Source of the DNA: Leisingera sp. ANG-M1
Lineage (GTDB): Bacteria; Pseudomonadota; Alphaproteobacteria; Rhodobacterales; Rhodobacteraceae
DNA: 64,000 nucleotides
NCBI RefSeq assembly: GCF_000813745.1
Contig: NZ_JWLC01000027.1
Coordinates: 62,878 to 126,877 of the forward strand
Direction: 5' to 3'
Shown: piece by piece, positions 23,613 to 32,406 of the stretch
How positions within the stretch are numbered: the first letter of the stretch is position 1
Layout: each line of letters opens with the position of its first letter
Translations under genes and position numbers: made by a program
The notes under the pieces: generated by a model
Database searches by the model: none
The model's input: only the letters and a program-made list of their open reading frames with translations
Told to the model about the DNA's origin: nothing

Positions 23613-25502
23613 TCATTCAGCGGCTTCCGAAGACTTTTTGCGCTTGCGTTCGGCCATTTCAAAAATCGCGCTTTCGATGGCCTTCTCCAGCTCCCGCGCC
23701 CGTTCGATATAGGCAGGGTTCTGGCTGGCAGGCACGCCGGGGATCCAATGCTCAGCCAGGTCGCGCAAGTTGGCGCGGTCGTGGGCGTAGAAGGTCTGCG
23801 CCGCCTGCGCCGCCTCGTATTCGCTGAGACCTGCGTTCTCCAGCACGTAACGGCCGGCCCGCACTGAAGCGTCGAACATCTCGCGCACGATGTCATCGGC
23901 GCCGGCCTTGTAAAGCTCATAGACGTGGTTGCGGTCCTTGGCGCGGGCGATGATATGCAGGTCCGGATAGGCCCGGCGCACATAGGTGACCATTTTGACC
24001 ACACCCTCCGGATCGTCCAGTGCCACCACAAAGACCTTGGCCTTGGCAATGCCCGCGGCCTTCAGCAGCTCGGGGCGGGTCGGATCGCCCAGGAAGCTCT
24101 TGACCCCGAAGCGGCGCATCAGCTGCACTGCTTCCATGTCATGATCCAGCACCACTGTTTTGAAGCCGCTGGCCTGCACCAGCCGGTTGACGATTTGGCC
24201 GAAGCGGCCGATGCCCGCAATGATTACCGGGCCTTCCTCGTCGATTTCATCAGGCTCGAATTCCTGCCGCGCTTCAGCCATGTGCTTGGACATCAGGTCG
24301 TAGACGATGAACAGAAGCGGGGTGATCAGCATCGACAGGGCGACCACCAGCAGGAGCTTCTCCTGCAGGGCAACAGGGATGACGTTGAGCTGGGTTGAAA
24401 ACGCCAGCAGTACAAAGCCGAATTCGCCGGCCTGGGCCAGGCCGAGGGTGAACAGCCACAGGTCGCGGCGCTTGAGGCCAAAGGCGCGGCCGACCATAAA
24501 CAGCACCGCCCCCTTGGCAAAAATCACCAGCGCTGCCAAGCCGATCAGATCGCCCGGGTCAGCCAGGAACTGGCGGTAGTCGATGCCGGCGCCAACGGTG
24601 ATGAAAAACAGGCCCAGGAGCAGCCCTTTGAAGGGGTTGAGGTCGCTTTCCATCTCGTGGCGGAATTCCGAGTTGGCGAGCACCACACCAGCCAGAAAGG
24701 CGCCAAGCGCCGGAGAGAGGCCAACCAGGGTCATCAGGAAGGAGATGCCGACCACAATCGCCAGAGCCAACGCAGTGTACATCTCGCGCAGGTTGGAGGC
24801 GTGGATGAAGCGGAACACCGGCCTGGTGAGATAGATGCCAGCCAGGATGATGGCAGCAATCGCGGCCAGGGTGACCAAGGCCACCGCCCAGCCGGGCAGC
24901 CCGTCGACCAGCGACAGCGAGTGGTGGCCGCCGCCGTGGCCCGCGCCTTCGCGGGCGATTGAACCGTCAGAGGAGAATTGCGGGGCCGCATAGGTGCCCA
25001 GGAGCGGCAGGAAGGCGAGGATGGGGATCACTGCGATATCCTGGGTCAGCAGCACCGAGAAGGCCGAACGTCCGCCGCCGGTGCGCATCAGGCCTTTTTC
25101 CGACAGGGTCTGCAGCACAATTGCGGTCGACGACAGCGACAGCGCCAGGCCCACTGCCAGGCTGACGTGCCAGGGCTGGCCCATCACCATGGCAGCGCCC
25201 ATCAGGGCAAGCGTCGAAGCTGCGACCTGCATGCCGCCCAGTCCCAAGAGCTTGTGCCGCATCGCCCAAAGCGCCCGCGGCTCCAGCTCCAGCCCGATCA
25301 GGAACAGCATCATCACCACGCCGAACTCGGCGAAATGGCGCAAATCCTCGGTCTCGGCGCCGGTCAGGCCCAGTACCGGGCCAATGGCGATGCCCGCCGC
25401 AAGGTAGCCCAGAACAGAGCCAAGCCCGAGACGCGCAGCAAGGGGAACGGCGATGACGGCGGCACCCAGATAAATGGTTGCCTGATAAAAAAATTCTTCC
25501 AT
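23613..25502 (-). CDS. CPA2-family monovalent cation:proton antiporter (KefB/KefC type)
   Basis: 629 residues. The first 380 or so form about 12-13 transmembrane segments of the Na+/H+ exchanger fold, with LIGLELEPRALW and SLSSTAIVLQTL characteristic of CPA2 transporters. A cytoplasmic RCK/TrkA-N domain (about 415-530) has the nucleotide-binding GIGRFGQIVNRLV loop and a conserved aspartate in VLDHDME. A charged tail follows. Such proteins exchange K+ or Na+ for H+, and Kef proteins are gated by glutathione adducts; no KefG/KefF partner is adjacent. The ATG at 25502 fits the family N-terminus. Confidence 0.9.
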   Translation of the reverse strand: MEEFFYQATIYLGAAVIAVPLAARLGLGSVLGYLAAGIAIGPVLGLTGAETEDLRHFAEFGVVMMLFLIGLELEPRALWAMRHKLLGLGGMQVAASTLALMGAAMVMGQPWHVSLAVGLALSLSSTAIVLQTLSEKGLMRTGGGRSAFSVLLTQDIAVIPILAFLPLLGTYAAPQFSSDGSIAREGAGHGGGHHSLSLVDGLPGWAVALVTLAAIAAIILAGIYLTRPVFRFIHASNLREMYTALALAIVVGISFLMTLVGLSPALGAFLAGVVLANSEFRHEMESDLNPFKGLLLGLFFITVGAGIDYRQFLADPGDLIGLAALVIFAKGAVLFMVGRAFGLKRRDLWLFTLGLAQAGEFGFVLLAFSTQLNVIPVALQEKLLLVVALSMLITPLLFIVYDLMSKHMAEARQEFEPDEIDEEGPVIIAGIGRFGQIVNRLVQASGFKTVVLDHDMEAVQLMRRFGVKSFLGDPTRPELLKAAGIAKAKVFVVALDDPEGVVKMVTYVRRAYPDLHIIARAKDRNHVYELYKAGADDIVREMFDASVRAGRYVLENAGLSEYEAAQAAQTFYAHDRANLRDLAEHWIPGVPASQNPAYIERARELEKAIESAIFEMAERKRKKSSEAAE

Positions 25503-25624
25503 AGGGAAGTATCGCAATCCCGCCGGGGGCTTGGCAATGGCTTTGCGTGCCGCGGCTGGATGCAAAGGCAATTCAGCGCCTGCACGGGCAGACGCTGCTT
25601 AGGTGTTGAGCAACCGGTCGGGTG

Positions 25625-26851
25625 CTACTGTTCCAGCATTCGGATTTCTTCGCTGAGTTTGCCGATCCGGTCCAGCCGCCGGGAGATCCGTTCCTGGAAA
25701 CCGCCTAGCTGGTCAATGATGTCCGCAAGGGTTTCACCAGAGTCGGTCAGCCGCGCGCTCTCGATCTTGAGCAGGACCCGTGTCGAGCTGAGGCCCAGAA
25801 AATGACGGTGCATGACCTGGCAGGCGCCGGTGATACGGGCGGCTTCCTCATCGACTTCCTTCATGCCGTCCTGCGCCCGTTTGACCTGGGATTTCACCAG
25901 ATCGCCGAGAATTTTCCGTTCCGACTCCATGTCGGCGTTGCCCAGATCCCGGCGTTCCTGTTGCAGCTGGTTGTCGCATTCGATCAGAACCCGGGCCATG
26001 CCTTCGACAAACAGGCTGTTATTCACCGAGGATTTGATCTTGGCGAAGTTGCTGTTCTTGCCCATCACATGGGCGCCGAACCAGTCCGACATCTCGCGCG
26101 ACATCGAGCCGTAGTTCTGCGACAGCACCGTCACCGGACCGCCCGAAGGTTCGATCCGCGAGGCCAGAACCCGCAGGTTGTGCGGGATTGTGTGCATGGC
26201 GTCAAAGTCGGTGATCAGCCCTTCGGTTTCCTCAACCAGGGTTTCGGCATTGCGCAGCATGCCTGTCAGTTCCTGGATTCGTGCGTGCGACTGGTTGCCC
26301 AGACCCTGGTCGCGCGCGATCAGTTCCTTGCTCAGCGCATCCGCTGCAAACTGATGGTAATCTTCAAATCCCCGGCCTTTCAGCCAGTCGAGCAAGTAGG
26401 CTGCACTGTCTTCGGGGCTGAGCCCCTCGTCCTTTTCGAGCTTGAGCATCTGCGCATAAAGCGCGCGGACTTCGTCGAACAGCGGGCTGCTGGGTTTGAT
26501 GCGGGCCGAGAGGTAGCCGTCCTTGCAGGGCACCACCACGGCAAACACCCAGTAGTACAGCCCGTCCTTGGACTTGTTCTTGACGTATGCCCCCATGAAT
26601 TCGCCGCGCTGGATGGTGTCCCAGAACAGCTGGAAAACGCCCTTGGGCATGTCCTGGTGGCGGATGACCTTATGCGGCGCGCCGATCAGTTCTTCCCAGG
26701 TATAGGCGCCAACCCGGCGGAACACATAGTTGCCGGCTTGGATCACGCCGCGGCCATCGGTCCTGGAAAAGAATACCTCGTTGAGGCCAAACGGCGCCTC
26801 GCCACTGGTAGGGCGCGTTTCTACACGGCGGTCAACAAAAGACACGGGCAC
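25625..26851 (-). CDS. Aer-like PAS-domain protein with a non-canonical helical output region
   Basis: 408 residues. The N-terminal PAS domain (about 20-120) has the Aer-type sequence FFSRTDGRGVIQAGNYVF, then HKVIRHQDMPKGVFQLFW and YVKNKSKDGLYYWV, which in Aer binds FAD and senses redox state. The rest is mostly helical with no transmembrane segment. The usual chemoreceptor signalling tip is absent, although KIESARLTDSGETLADIIDQL near residue 375 faintly resembles it. It stands alone on the minus strand, without che genes nearby. It is likely a soluble redox or oxygen sensor; the output is unknown. Confidence 0.75.
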   Translation of the reverse strand: MPVSFVDRRVETRPTSGEAPFGLNEVFFSRTDGRGVIQAGNYVFRRVGAYTWEELIGAPHKVIRHQDMPKGVFQLFWDTIQRGEFMGAYVKNKSKDGLYYWVFAVVVPCKDGYLSARIKPSSPLFDEVRALYAQMLKLEKDEGLSPEDSAAYLLDWLKGRGFEDYHQFAADALSKELIARDQGLGNQSHARIQELTGMLRNAETLVEETEGLITDFDAMHTIPHNLRVLASRIEPSGGPVTVLSQNYGSMSREMSDWFGAHVMGKNSNFAKIKSSVNNSLFVEGMARVLIECDNQLQQERRDLGNADMESERKILGDLVKSQVKRAQDGMKEVDEEAARITGACQVMHRHFLGLSSTRVLLKIESARLTDSGETLADIIDQLGGFQERISRRLDRIGKLSEEIRMLEQ

Positions 26852-26912
26852 GTTCCACTTTCGGTTACAGAAGTCGTTGCCGTATCTTTAAAGCCAATTC
26901 CTTCCCGCTTGG

Positions 26913-27368
26913 TTAAGTCGGCAAAGGCGCGTCCCGTTTTAATTGTGCCATCACGATCTGGCTTTGGACCCGGGAAACGGCGGGATGCGGCAATAAAACG
27001 CCGTGAATGAGCGCATTCAGCTCTTCTAGCCCGGCGCAGTAGACCCGCAGCAGGTAGTCGGCCTCGCCGGTCATTGTCCAGGCCGAGGTGATTTCCGGGC
27101 GGCTGGCGACCAAGCGGGCGAATCCCTTGGACTGCTCGGGGCCGTGGCTGCCCAGATGAACCTGCACGAATCCCTGCACTGTCAGCCCCAGCCGGGCCGG
27201 ATCCAGCCGCGCCGAATAGCCTTGGATGTAACCCTCTGCCTCCAGCCTCTGCCGCCGCCGCCCGGCCTGGCTGGGTGACAGGTTCAAAAGCTCCCCCAGC
27301 TCCTGAGCGGTCAGATGCGCGTCCTTCTGGAGCGCTGCGAGCAATTTTGTGTCGGTAGGATCAAGCAT
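26913..27368 (-). CDS. Lrp/AsnC-family transcription regulator
   Basis: 151 residues: an N-terminal winged helix-turn-helix (DPTDTKLLAALQKDAHLTAQELGELLNLSPSQAGRRRQRLE) and a C-terminal ligand-binding RAM domain (SAWTMTGEADYLLRVYC, then FIHGVLLPHPAVSRVQS-like). The ATG at 27368 begins the standard domain; the frame runs on upstream without a better start. It is divergent from hpd, with TGCATCAAG/CTTGATGCA elements between the two genes, so it probably controls hpd in response to an aromatic amino acid or a product of its breakdown. Confidence 0.88.
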   Translation of the reverse strand: MLDPTDTKLLAALQKDAHLTAQELGELLNLSPSQAGRRRQRLEAEGYIQGYSARLDPARLGLTVQGFVQVHLGSHGPEQSKGFARLVASRPEITSAWTMTGEADYLLRVYCAGLEELNALIHGVLLPHPAVSRVQSQIVMAQLKRDAPLPT

Positions 27369-27413
27369 GCGTGAAACCCTCAATATTTGCGAATGATGCG
27401 CGAGATGATCGCA

Positions 27414-27479
27414 TGCATCAAGAAGTTGGTGCGGGATTATGCGGAAACCTTGCATCCGAAATGCGGTACTCTTGATGCA
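27414..27479. promoter_or_regulatory. candidate Lrp-type operator pair
   Basis: TGCATCAAG (27414-27422) and CTTGATGCA (27471-27479) are exact inverted copies about 57 bases apart between the divergent regulator and hpd. Further GATGC/GCATC motifs lie around 27395 and 27451. Such spaced repeats suit Lrp octamers that wrap DNA. Confidence 0.45.
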
Positions 27480-27520
27480 AGAATTCATCCTGTCCGTATC
27501 TGACATCAAGGAGACGCGCT

Positions 27521-28621
27521 ATGGGCCCGTTCCCGCACAACGCCCCGAAATCCGAAATCACGCCGGAAAACCCTGCCGGCACCGATGGCTTTGAATTTGT
27601 TGAATTTGCCAGCCCCGAACCCGAGGAGCTGCGGGCCTTGTTTAACCGCATGGGCTATGAATTCGTGGGCCACCGCAAGGACAGCCCGCTTGTGGAGCTG
27701 TGGCAGCAGGGCGATGTCACCTACATCCTGAATGCCGACCCGGAAAGCTTTGCTGCGAAATTCGTCGAGGAGCATGGCCCCTGCGCCCCTGCAATGGGCT
27801 GGCGGGTGGCGGATGCGCAAAAGGCGTTTGACCATGCGGTGGCCAAAGGCGCCGAGGCTTACGAAGGTCCCGGCAAGACCATGGATGTGCCTGCGATCAA
27901 GGGCATCGGCGGCTCGCTGATCTACTTCATCGACCAGTATTACGACACATCGCCCTATAACGCTGAATTCGAGTGGCTGAAGCAATCCAAGCCGCGCGGC
28001 GACGGATTTTACTATCTTGATCACCTGACCCACAATGTCTTCAGGGGCAACATGGACAAATGGTTCAAGTTTTACGGCGACTTGTTCAACTTCAAGGAGA
28101 TCCGATTCTTTGATATCCAGGGCAAGTACACCGGCCTGCTGAGCCGGGCGCTAACCTCGCCTTGCGGCCGCATCCGCATTCCGATCAACGAGGACCGGGG
28201 CGAGACCGGGCAGATTGTTTCCTACCTGAAGAAATACAAGGGCGAGGGCATTCAGCACATCGCCGTGGGCAGCGATGATATTTATGCCAGCACCGACGCA
28301 ATCGCGGAAAAAGGGCTGAAGTTCATGCCAGGTCCGAATGAGGCCTACTATGACATGTCTTATGACCGGGTTCTGGGTCATGACGAGCCCAAGGAGCGGA
28401 TGATGAAGCACGGCATCCTGATCGACGGCGAAGGCGTGGTGGACGGCGGCGAGACAAAAATCCTGCTGCAAATTTTCTCGAAAACCGTGATCGGGCCGAT
28501 CTTCTTTGAGTTCATCCAGCGCAAGGGTGACGACGGCTTTGGCGAGGGCAACTTCAAGGCGCTGTTTGAATCGATCGAGCGGGAGCAGATCGAAAGCGGC
28601 GAGATTAAAGCCGCCGGGTAA
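27521..28621 (+). CDS. hpd: 4-hydroxyphenylpyruvate dioxygenase
   Basis: Converts 4-hydroxyphenylpyruvate to homogentisate in tyrosine breakdown, using non-haem Fe(II). 366 residues in two vicinal-oxygen-chelate halves. The metal ligands are expected in LDHLTHNVFRG (His), GIQHIAVGSDDI (His) and FFEFIQRKGDDGFGEGNFKALFESIE (Glu), all in the C-terminal half. A good ribosome-binding site (AAGGAG) precedes the ATG. It is divergent from an Lrp-type regulator, which probably senses tyrosine or phenylalanine, and is followed by a terminator; the later genes of the pathway are not in the window. Confidence 0.95.
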   Translation: MGPFPHNAPKSEITPENPAGTDGFEFVEFASPEPEELRALFNRMGYEFVGHRKDSPLVELWQQGDVTYILNADPESFAAKFVEEHGPCAPAMGWRVADAQKAFDHAVAKGAEAYEGPGKTMDVPAIKGIGGSLIYFIDQYYDTSPYNAEFEWLKQSKPRGDGFYYLDHLTHNVFRGNMDKWFKFYGDLFNFKEIRFFDIQGKYTGLLSRALTSPCGRIRIPINEDRGETGQIVSYLKKYKGEGIQHIAVGSDDIYASTDAIAEKGLKFMPGPNEAYYDMSYDRVLGHDEPKERMMKHGILIDGEGVVDGGETKILLQIFSKTVIGPIFFEFIQRKGDDGFGEGNFKALFESIEREQIESGEIKAAG

Positions 28622-28650
28622 CGGGCGGCAAAAATAGAAAGCAAAATTAA

Positions 28651-28683
28651 ACCGGGTCTGCCTTGCAGGCCCGGTCTTATTTT
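28651..28683 (+). terminator. intrinsic terminator of hpd
   Basis: ACCGGG-CTGC and GCAG-CCCGGT arms around CTT, with one T-G mismatch, followed by CTTATTTT. Confidence 0.8.
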
Positions 28684-28791
28684 GCGGGCAAGGCTGCTAG
28701 ATCAGGCCCAGAAGCCAGGCTGGCAAAAGAAAGGCCAGGGTTTGAAGCAGCGCAAGACCCGGATGGCGCAGCACTAAGTCAAAGTAGAAAG

Positions 28792-28941
28792 TTATTGCCG
28801 GAATGCGGCTGCGAAATCCTCACGGTAACGTCTCGAGATCGCAAGGCTTGCCACGAAAGCAGTCAGCATGGAGGCTACGATAACAGCCGTTTGCAGACCG
28901 GAAGTGAGAGATGCAAAGGAAGCCCAGGCTTCAGCAGTCAG
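28792..28941 (-). CDS. possible 49-residue membrane peptide
   Basis: Just downstream of the 843-residue protein gene, and overlapping its stop by four bases, is a 50-codon frame with one hydrophobic helix (about AVIVASMLTAFVASLAI) and an SRRYREDFAAAFRQ tail. The composition is protein-like. The only start giving the full peptide is a CTG with no clear ribosome-binding site; an internal ATG would leave 27 residues. It could be a real tandem gene translated by coupling or a chance frame. Confidence 0.3.
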   Translation of the reverse strand: MTAEAWASFASLTSGLQTAVIVASMLTAFVASLAISRRYREDFAAAFRQ

Positions 28942-31469
28942 CCGTTGGGCATTTCCAAGGTGCGGTTGCGGCCGCTTTTCTGGTATTGCAGCCGGCTTTC
29001 GCCGATTGCGATCACCCGGCCGCCGTCGATGCGGTCGCCGACTTGGACTTTCTTGTAACGGCCGGAGGGCAGGCGGATCAGGGCACGGCGGTCGGCAGCG
29101 GTGCCATAGACGCCGATCAGGTTAAGTTTGCGCAGGTTGATGGCCCCGTTGACGGTGGCGCGGCGGGCCACCGAGGCAGCCGTTGGGATGCTGGGTGCTG
29201 CTGCAGCCGCAGCGGCTGGCACGGCCGCGGCGGTCTGCACCTGGTTTTGCGGATTGCGCCGGGCACGGTCGACCAGATTAGCAAAGTTGGCCGGGCGGCT
29301 GCGCGGCACCACTGAGGCGGCAACCGCCTGGGCGGTGGCGGGCTGCTGCTCTGCCTCAGCCGGTTTCAAGCTGGCCGGACGCTGCCGGGGGCGCAATGAC
29401 GCCAGCTCCGCACGGCTGAGGCCGCCCAAACGGGCCCGCTCGGCCTGTTCCGCCAGATCGGCGGGACGGGACTTGGGACGCTTGCGTGACAGAACCTGGT
29501 TGCGGGCGACTTCCTCCGCCAGCGCTTCGGCGGCCGGGTCGCTGCGATCGGGCGCGCGTGGCGGCACCACTTTGGGGCGGCCAAGGAAAATGGTGATGCC
29601 ATCGGGATTGAGCGTGCCCTCGGGGGTTGCCTTAACCAAGCCGCGCTCGTCCAAGTCAAAGGCCGCTCCGGCGGCGGCTGGGGAGGCAACTGCCTCGGGT
29701 GCGCCGTCCCGGGCAAAGCTGTCCGGCCGGGGCAGGGCAACTGCATCCGGCGCAGTGCCATTCTGGTCGATCGAGGCGGTGTAAAGCTCATCCAAGCCTG
29801 TGGCGGACGGGAAGCTGTCCAGTTCGGGCGCAATCGTCCAGACCCCGGTTGCAGCATAACGCGCAGCCTGGGCTAGCGGGTCTTGCGGCTCCTCAAGACG
29901 GGAGGGCGCAGGGGCAGGCAAAGCCGTTTCCGCTCCGCCGGGCTGCAGGCTTTCTGGGTCCAGGAAGGCTGTGTCCGTACCTTCTTCGGGCAGGTCGAAA
30001 CCATCGGCGGCAGCCTCGTCCGCAACCGAAGGCGCAGCAGCAGAGGCCGTCTCTTCGGTTTCGGCGGGGGGGCTATCCGGCTCAGTCGTTGCCGCGTTGT
30101 CCTCCAGCAGGAGCGGATCGGGCTGATCCGCCAGCACGCTTACCTGCGGGGCAATTTCAGCGGCTTCCTGTTCTGCGCTGCCCGGTTCTTCCACGGCTGC
30201 AGGTGCACTCGTGCCGGCGTCAGGCGCAACCGGGTCGTCGCTGCCTGGCTCGACGGGCGGTGCCGCCCTTAGGTTCTGATCTTCCTCCGGAGCCGAGGCT
30301 AGGAAACCGGTCTCGCCCAGCAAGGCCCAGACCGCGACTGTTGCCATAAAGAGCAGCAAAAATGCCGTGAGGATCACGCCCAGGTACCGCGGCTTGCCCT
30401 TGATGGCGGCGCTTGCAGCAGCGGTCTCCGGCTGCAGAGCGGCAGCCGGTGCCTCCTCCCGAAGTGCCGCGGGCGCTGGCGGAATTGCGGTGCGCGGCGG
30501 GGGGGCGTCTGCGGTTTCCGTCTTTGGAGCCGCGAGTGCTGCGCCGAGAGGTTTGGCCGTGGCGGAGGGAACTGCTGCCAGTGGTGCCGGGGCCGGAGCG
30601 CGCGGCGGCGCAGCCACGGGAGCGGCAGCAGGCTTGCTGCGGCGGCTGGAAAAACCAGCTGCTTCTGGCGCGGCGGCCTCAACCGGGGGCGCTGAAACCG
30701 GAGGAGCTGGCGGGAGTTTAGCCGGTATTTCAGGATCTTCCGCGCTGGCGTCCGTTTCTGCTCCGGTGCTGTCTGCCGCAGCTTCCTGCGTGCCGGTGCT
30801 GTTTGGGGAAGCGTCCTGCTGCGTGCCGGGGACCTCTTCTTCCGGCAGCGGCGCTGCCTCGGCCTCGGGCTCCGTAATGGGGGCAGTTTCAGCGGGCGCG
30901 GGAAACTCGGCTGGACCCACAACTGCAACGGGGCTGCCGTCGGGCTCGACTTCGGTGCCGCGGATTGCCCGTGTGGTGCCAAAGAAAGGCTCGCCCAGGA
31001 AGCCGCTGTCTTCCGGCACCGCGACAAAACTCACCGGGCCGAAGCCATGTTCGACAGCAAAGGTCTCAGCCTCGTCCAGCGTCTCCAGGGCAACCGCGGC
31101 GATATGGGTGTCCGGGCCATCGATGCAGATGTCGAAAGCGAGCTCATCAACCGCATAAGGGGTGGCCCCTTCGAGAGCCCTGCGGGCTGCCGCAATCCGT
31201 TCTTCGTCCGGAAGATCCCCGGTTTCCGCAGTCAAGAACCGGATCTGGTCGTTGGGCAGGATCAGTTTCGTGTGGATCCCTTCCGGCGCCAGCCGCTGCG
31301 CATCTTCGCGCATGGCTGCCAGGGCGGCGGGCAGGTCTTCGGTGTCAAACGGAGTGCTGGCCACACTGCGCCAGCCGTCTTTGGCGCGGAACAGCAGCGA
31401 AATGCCATCAGAAGAAAGCGAAAGAGCAAACGCCGGTTTCATGCTTTGGGTCAAACCATCCAAATTCAT
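28938..31469 (-). CDS. large single-pass protein with PilP/GspC-like C-terminal domain, function unknown
   Basis: 843 residues. The N-terminal 180 residues form a globular domain (SLSSDGISLLFRAKDGW, then LPNDQIRFLTAE and RRALEGATPYAVDELAFD) that resembles PilM/GspL-type cytoplasmic domains. A Pro/Ala/Glu-rich linker follows, then one membrane helix (about 360-385) and another long disordered stretch. The last 65 residues (LNLIGVYGTAADRRALIRLP, then VQVGDRIDGGRVIAI) resemble the PilP/GspC homology domain. This suggests one protein combining parts of a pilus or type II secretion inner-membrane platform. No other pilus genes are adjacent, so the role is unknown. Confidence 0.65.
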   Translation of the reverse strand: MNLDGLTQSMKPAFALSLSSDGISLLFRAKDGWRSVASTPFDTEDLPAALAAMREDAQRLAPEGIHTKLILPNDQIRFLTAETGDLPDEERIAAARRALEGATPYAVDELAFDICIDGPDTHIAAVALETLDEAETFAVEHGFGPVSFVAVPEDSGFLGEPFFGTTRAIRGTEVEPDGSPVAVVGPAEFPAPAETAPITEPEAEAAPLPEEEVPGTQQDASPNSTGTQEAAADSTGAETDASAEDPEIPAKLPPAPPVSAPPVEAAAPEAAGFSSRRSKPAAAPVAAPPRAPAPAPLAAVPSATAKPLGAALAAPKTETADAPPPRTAIPPAPAALREEAPAAALQPETAAASAAIKGKPRYLGVILTAFLLLFMATVAVWALLGETGFLASAPEEDQNLRAAPPVEPGSDDPVAPDAGTSAPAAVEEPGSAEQEAAEIAPQVSVLADQPDPLLLEDNAATTEPDSPPAETEETASAAAPSVADEAAADGFDLPEEGTDTAFLDPESLQPGGAETALPAPAPSRLEEPQDPLAQAARYAATGVWTIAPELDSFPSATGLDELYTASIDQNGTAPDAVALPRPDSFARDGAPEAVASPAAAGAAFDLDERGLVKATPEGTLNPDGITIFLGRPKVVPPRAPDRSDPAAEALAEEVARNQVLSRKRPKSRPADLAEQAERARLGGLSRAELASLRPRQRPASLKPAEAEQQPATAQAVAASVVPRSRPANFANLVDRARRNPQNQVQTAAAVPAAAAAAAPSIPTAASVARRATVNGAINLRKLNLIGVYGTAADRRALIRLPSGRYKKVQVGDRIDGGRVIAIGESRLQYQKSGRNRTLEMPNG

Positions 31470-31617
31470 ACTGCCCGGGGCACGCAGGGCGCCCGGTGTT
31501 TTGCTGCGGACCTTAAAGCAGAAACCTGCCGGGTGAAAGGAAAAGACAGCGCGAAACCTTGCAAGCGGCGGATTGCCGTACCCATCTAAGGCGCATTCAA
31601 AAAGGAGCTATTCCAGA

Positions 31618-32337
31618 ATGAAGGTAAAACAACTCCTGGCAGCGGCGCTGATGCTGTCGGTCAGCGCCGGCGCCGTGGCGGCCGGCGAAACTGCGGCGCA
31701 GCGGCAGATCACAGTCAATGGCGAGAGCAGGCTGCAAGTGGCGCCGGAACTGGCTAGCATTACCCTGGGCGTGACCGAGGAAGCGGAAGACGCCGCAGTT
31801 GCGATGGGGGCGGTTTCGGACGCGATGAGTGCAGTGATCGGACGGCTGAAGAAGGCGGGCATTGCGGCAGAAGACATGCAGACCCGGCGGATTGCCCTGC
31901 ACCCGGTGTGGTCGCAGGACCGGTCGTATGACAGTGGCGGACGGCGCGAGATCACCGGGTTTCAGGCGTCCAATACACTGATGGTGCGGGTGCGGGATCT
32001 GGAGCGGCTGGGCGAGGTGCTCGATACGGTGCTGCGCGCCGGCGCCAACCAGTTCCAAGGCTTGAGCTTTGGAGTTGAGGACCCTGCCGCGGTTACCGAT
32101 CAGCTCCGCGGGGCAGCGGTGAAAGACGCTATCCGCAAGGCGCAGCAGCTGGCCGAGGCGGCGGGCATGGAGCTGGGGCCGGTGCGCTCGATCAATGAGC
32201 ACGGCGGCAGCGGCGGCCGTCCGCTGATGGCCATGGAGATGGCCCGCAGCGATGCGATGCCCATTGAAGCTGGCGAACTGACCTTCAGCCATACTGTATC
32301 TGTCGTATTCGACATGTCGGTGTCCGGCGGCGAATAA
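31618..32337 (+). CDS. SIMPL-domain (DUF541) periplasmic protein
   Basis: 239 residues with a signal peptide (about 1-22, ending GAVAAG) and one SIMPL domain: RQITVNGESRLQVAPELASITLGV at the start, the central GFQASNTLMVRVRDLERLGEVLD, and AAVKDAIRKAQQLAEAAGMELG. SIMPL proteins such as BP26 and YggE are periplasmic, form large rings, and are linked to oxidative stress defence; the mechanism is unsettled. AAGGAG precedes the ATG at 31618 with a ten-base gap. It diverges from the pilus-like gene and converges with metY across a shared terminator. Confidence 0.88.
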   Translation: MKVKQLLAAALMLSVSAGAVAAGETAAQRQITVNGESRLQVAPELASITLGVTEEAEDAAVAMGAVSDAMSAVIGRLKKAGIAAEDMQTRRIALHPVWSQDRSYDSGGRREITGFQASNTLMVRVRDLERLGEVLDTVLRAGANQFQGLSFGVEDPAAVTDQLRGAAVKDAIRKAQQLAEAAGMELGPVRSINEHGGSGGRPLMAMEMARSDAMPIEAGELTFSHTVSVVFDMSVSGGE

Positions 32338-32357
32338 TCCCGGGTCCGGGCCGTGCA

Positions 32358-32390
32358 AAAGGCCGGGCTGGGCGCCCGGCCTTTCTTTTC
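32358..32390. terminator. two-way terminator between the SIMPL gene and metY
   Basis: AAAGGCCGGGC and GCCCGGCCTTT arms, with CTTTTC after the hairpin on the plus strand and AAAA before it. Confidence 0.85.
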
Positions 32391-32406
32391 TCGATGCAGC
32401 GGCTGC

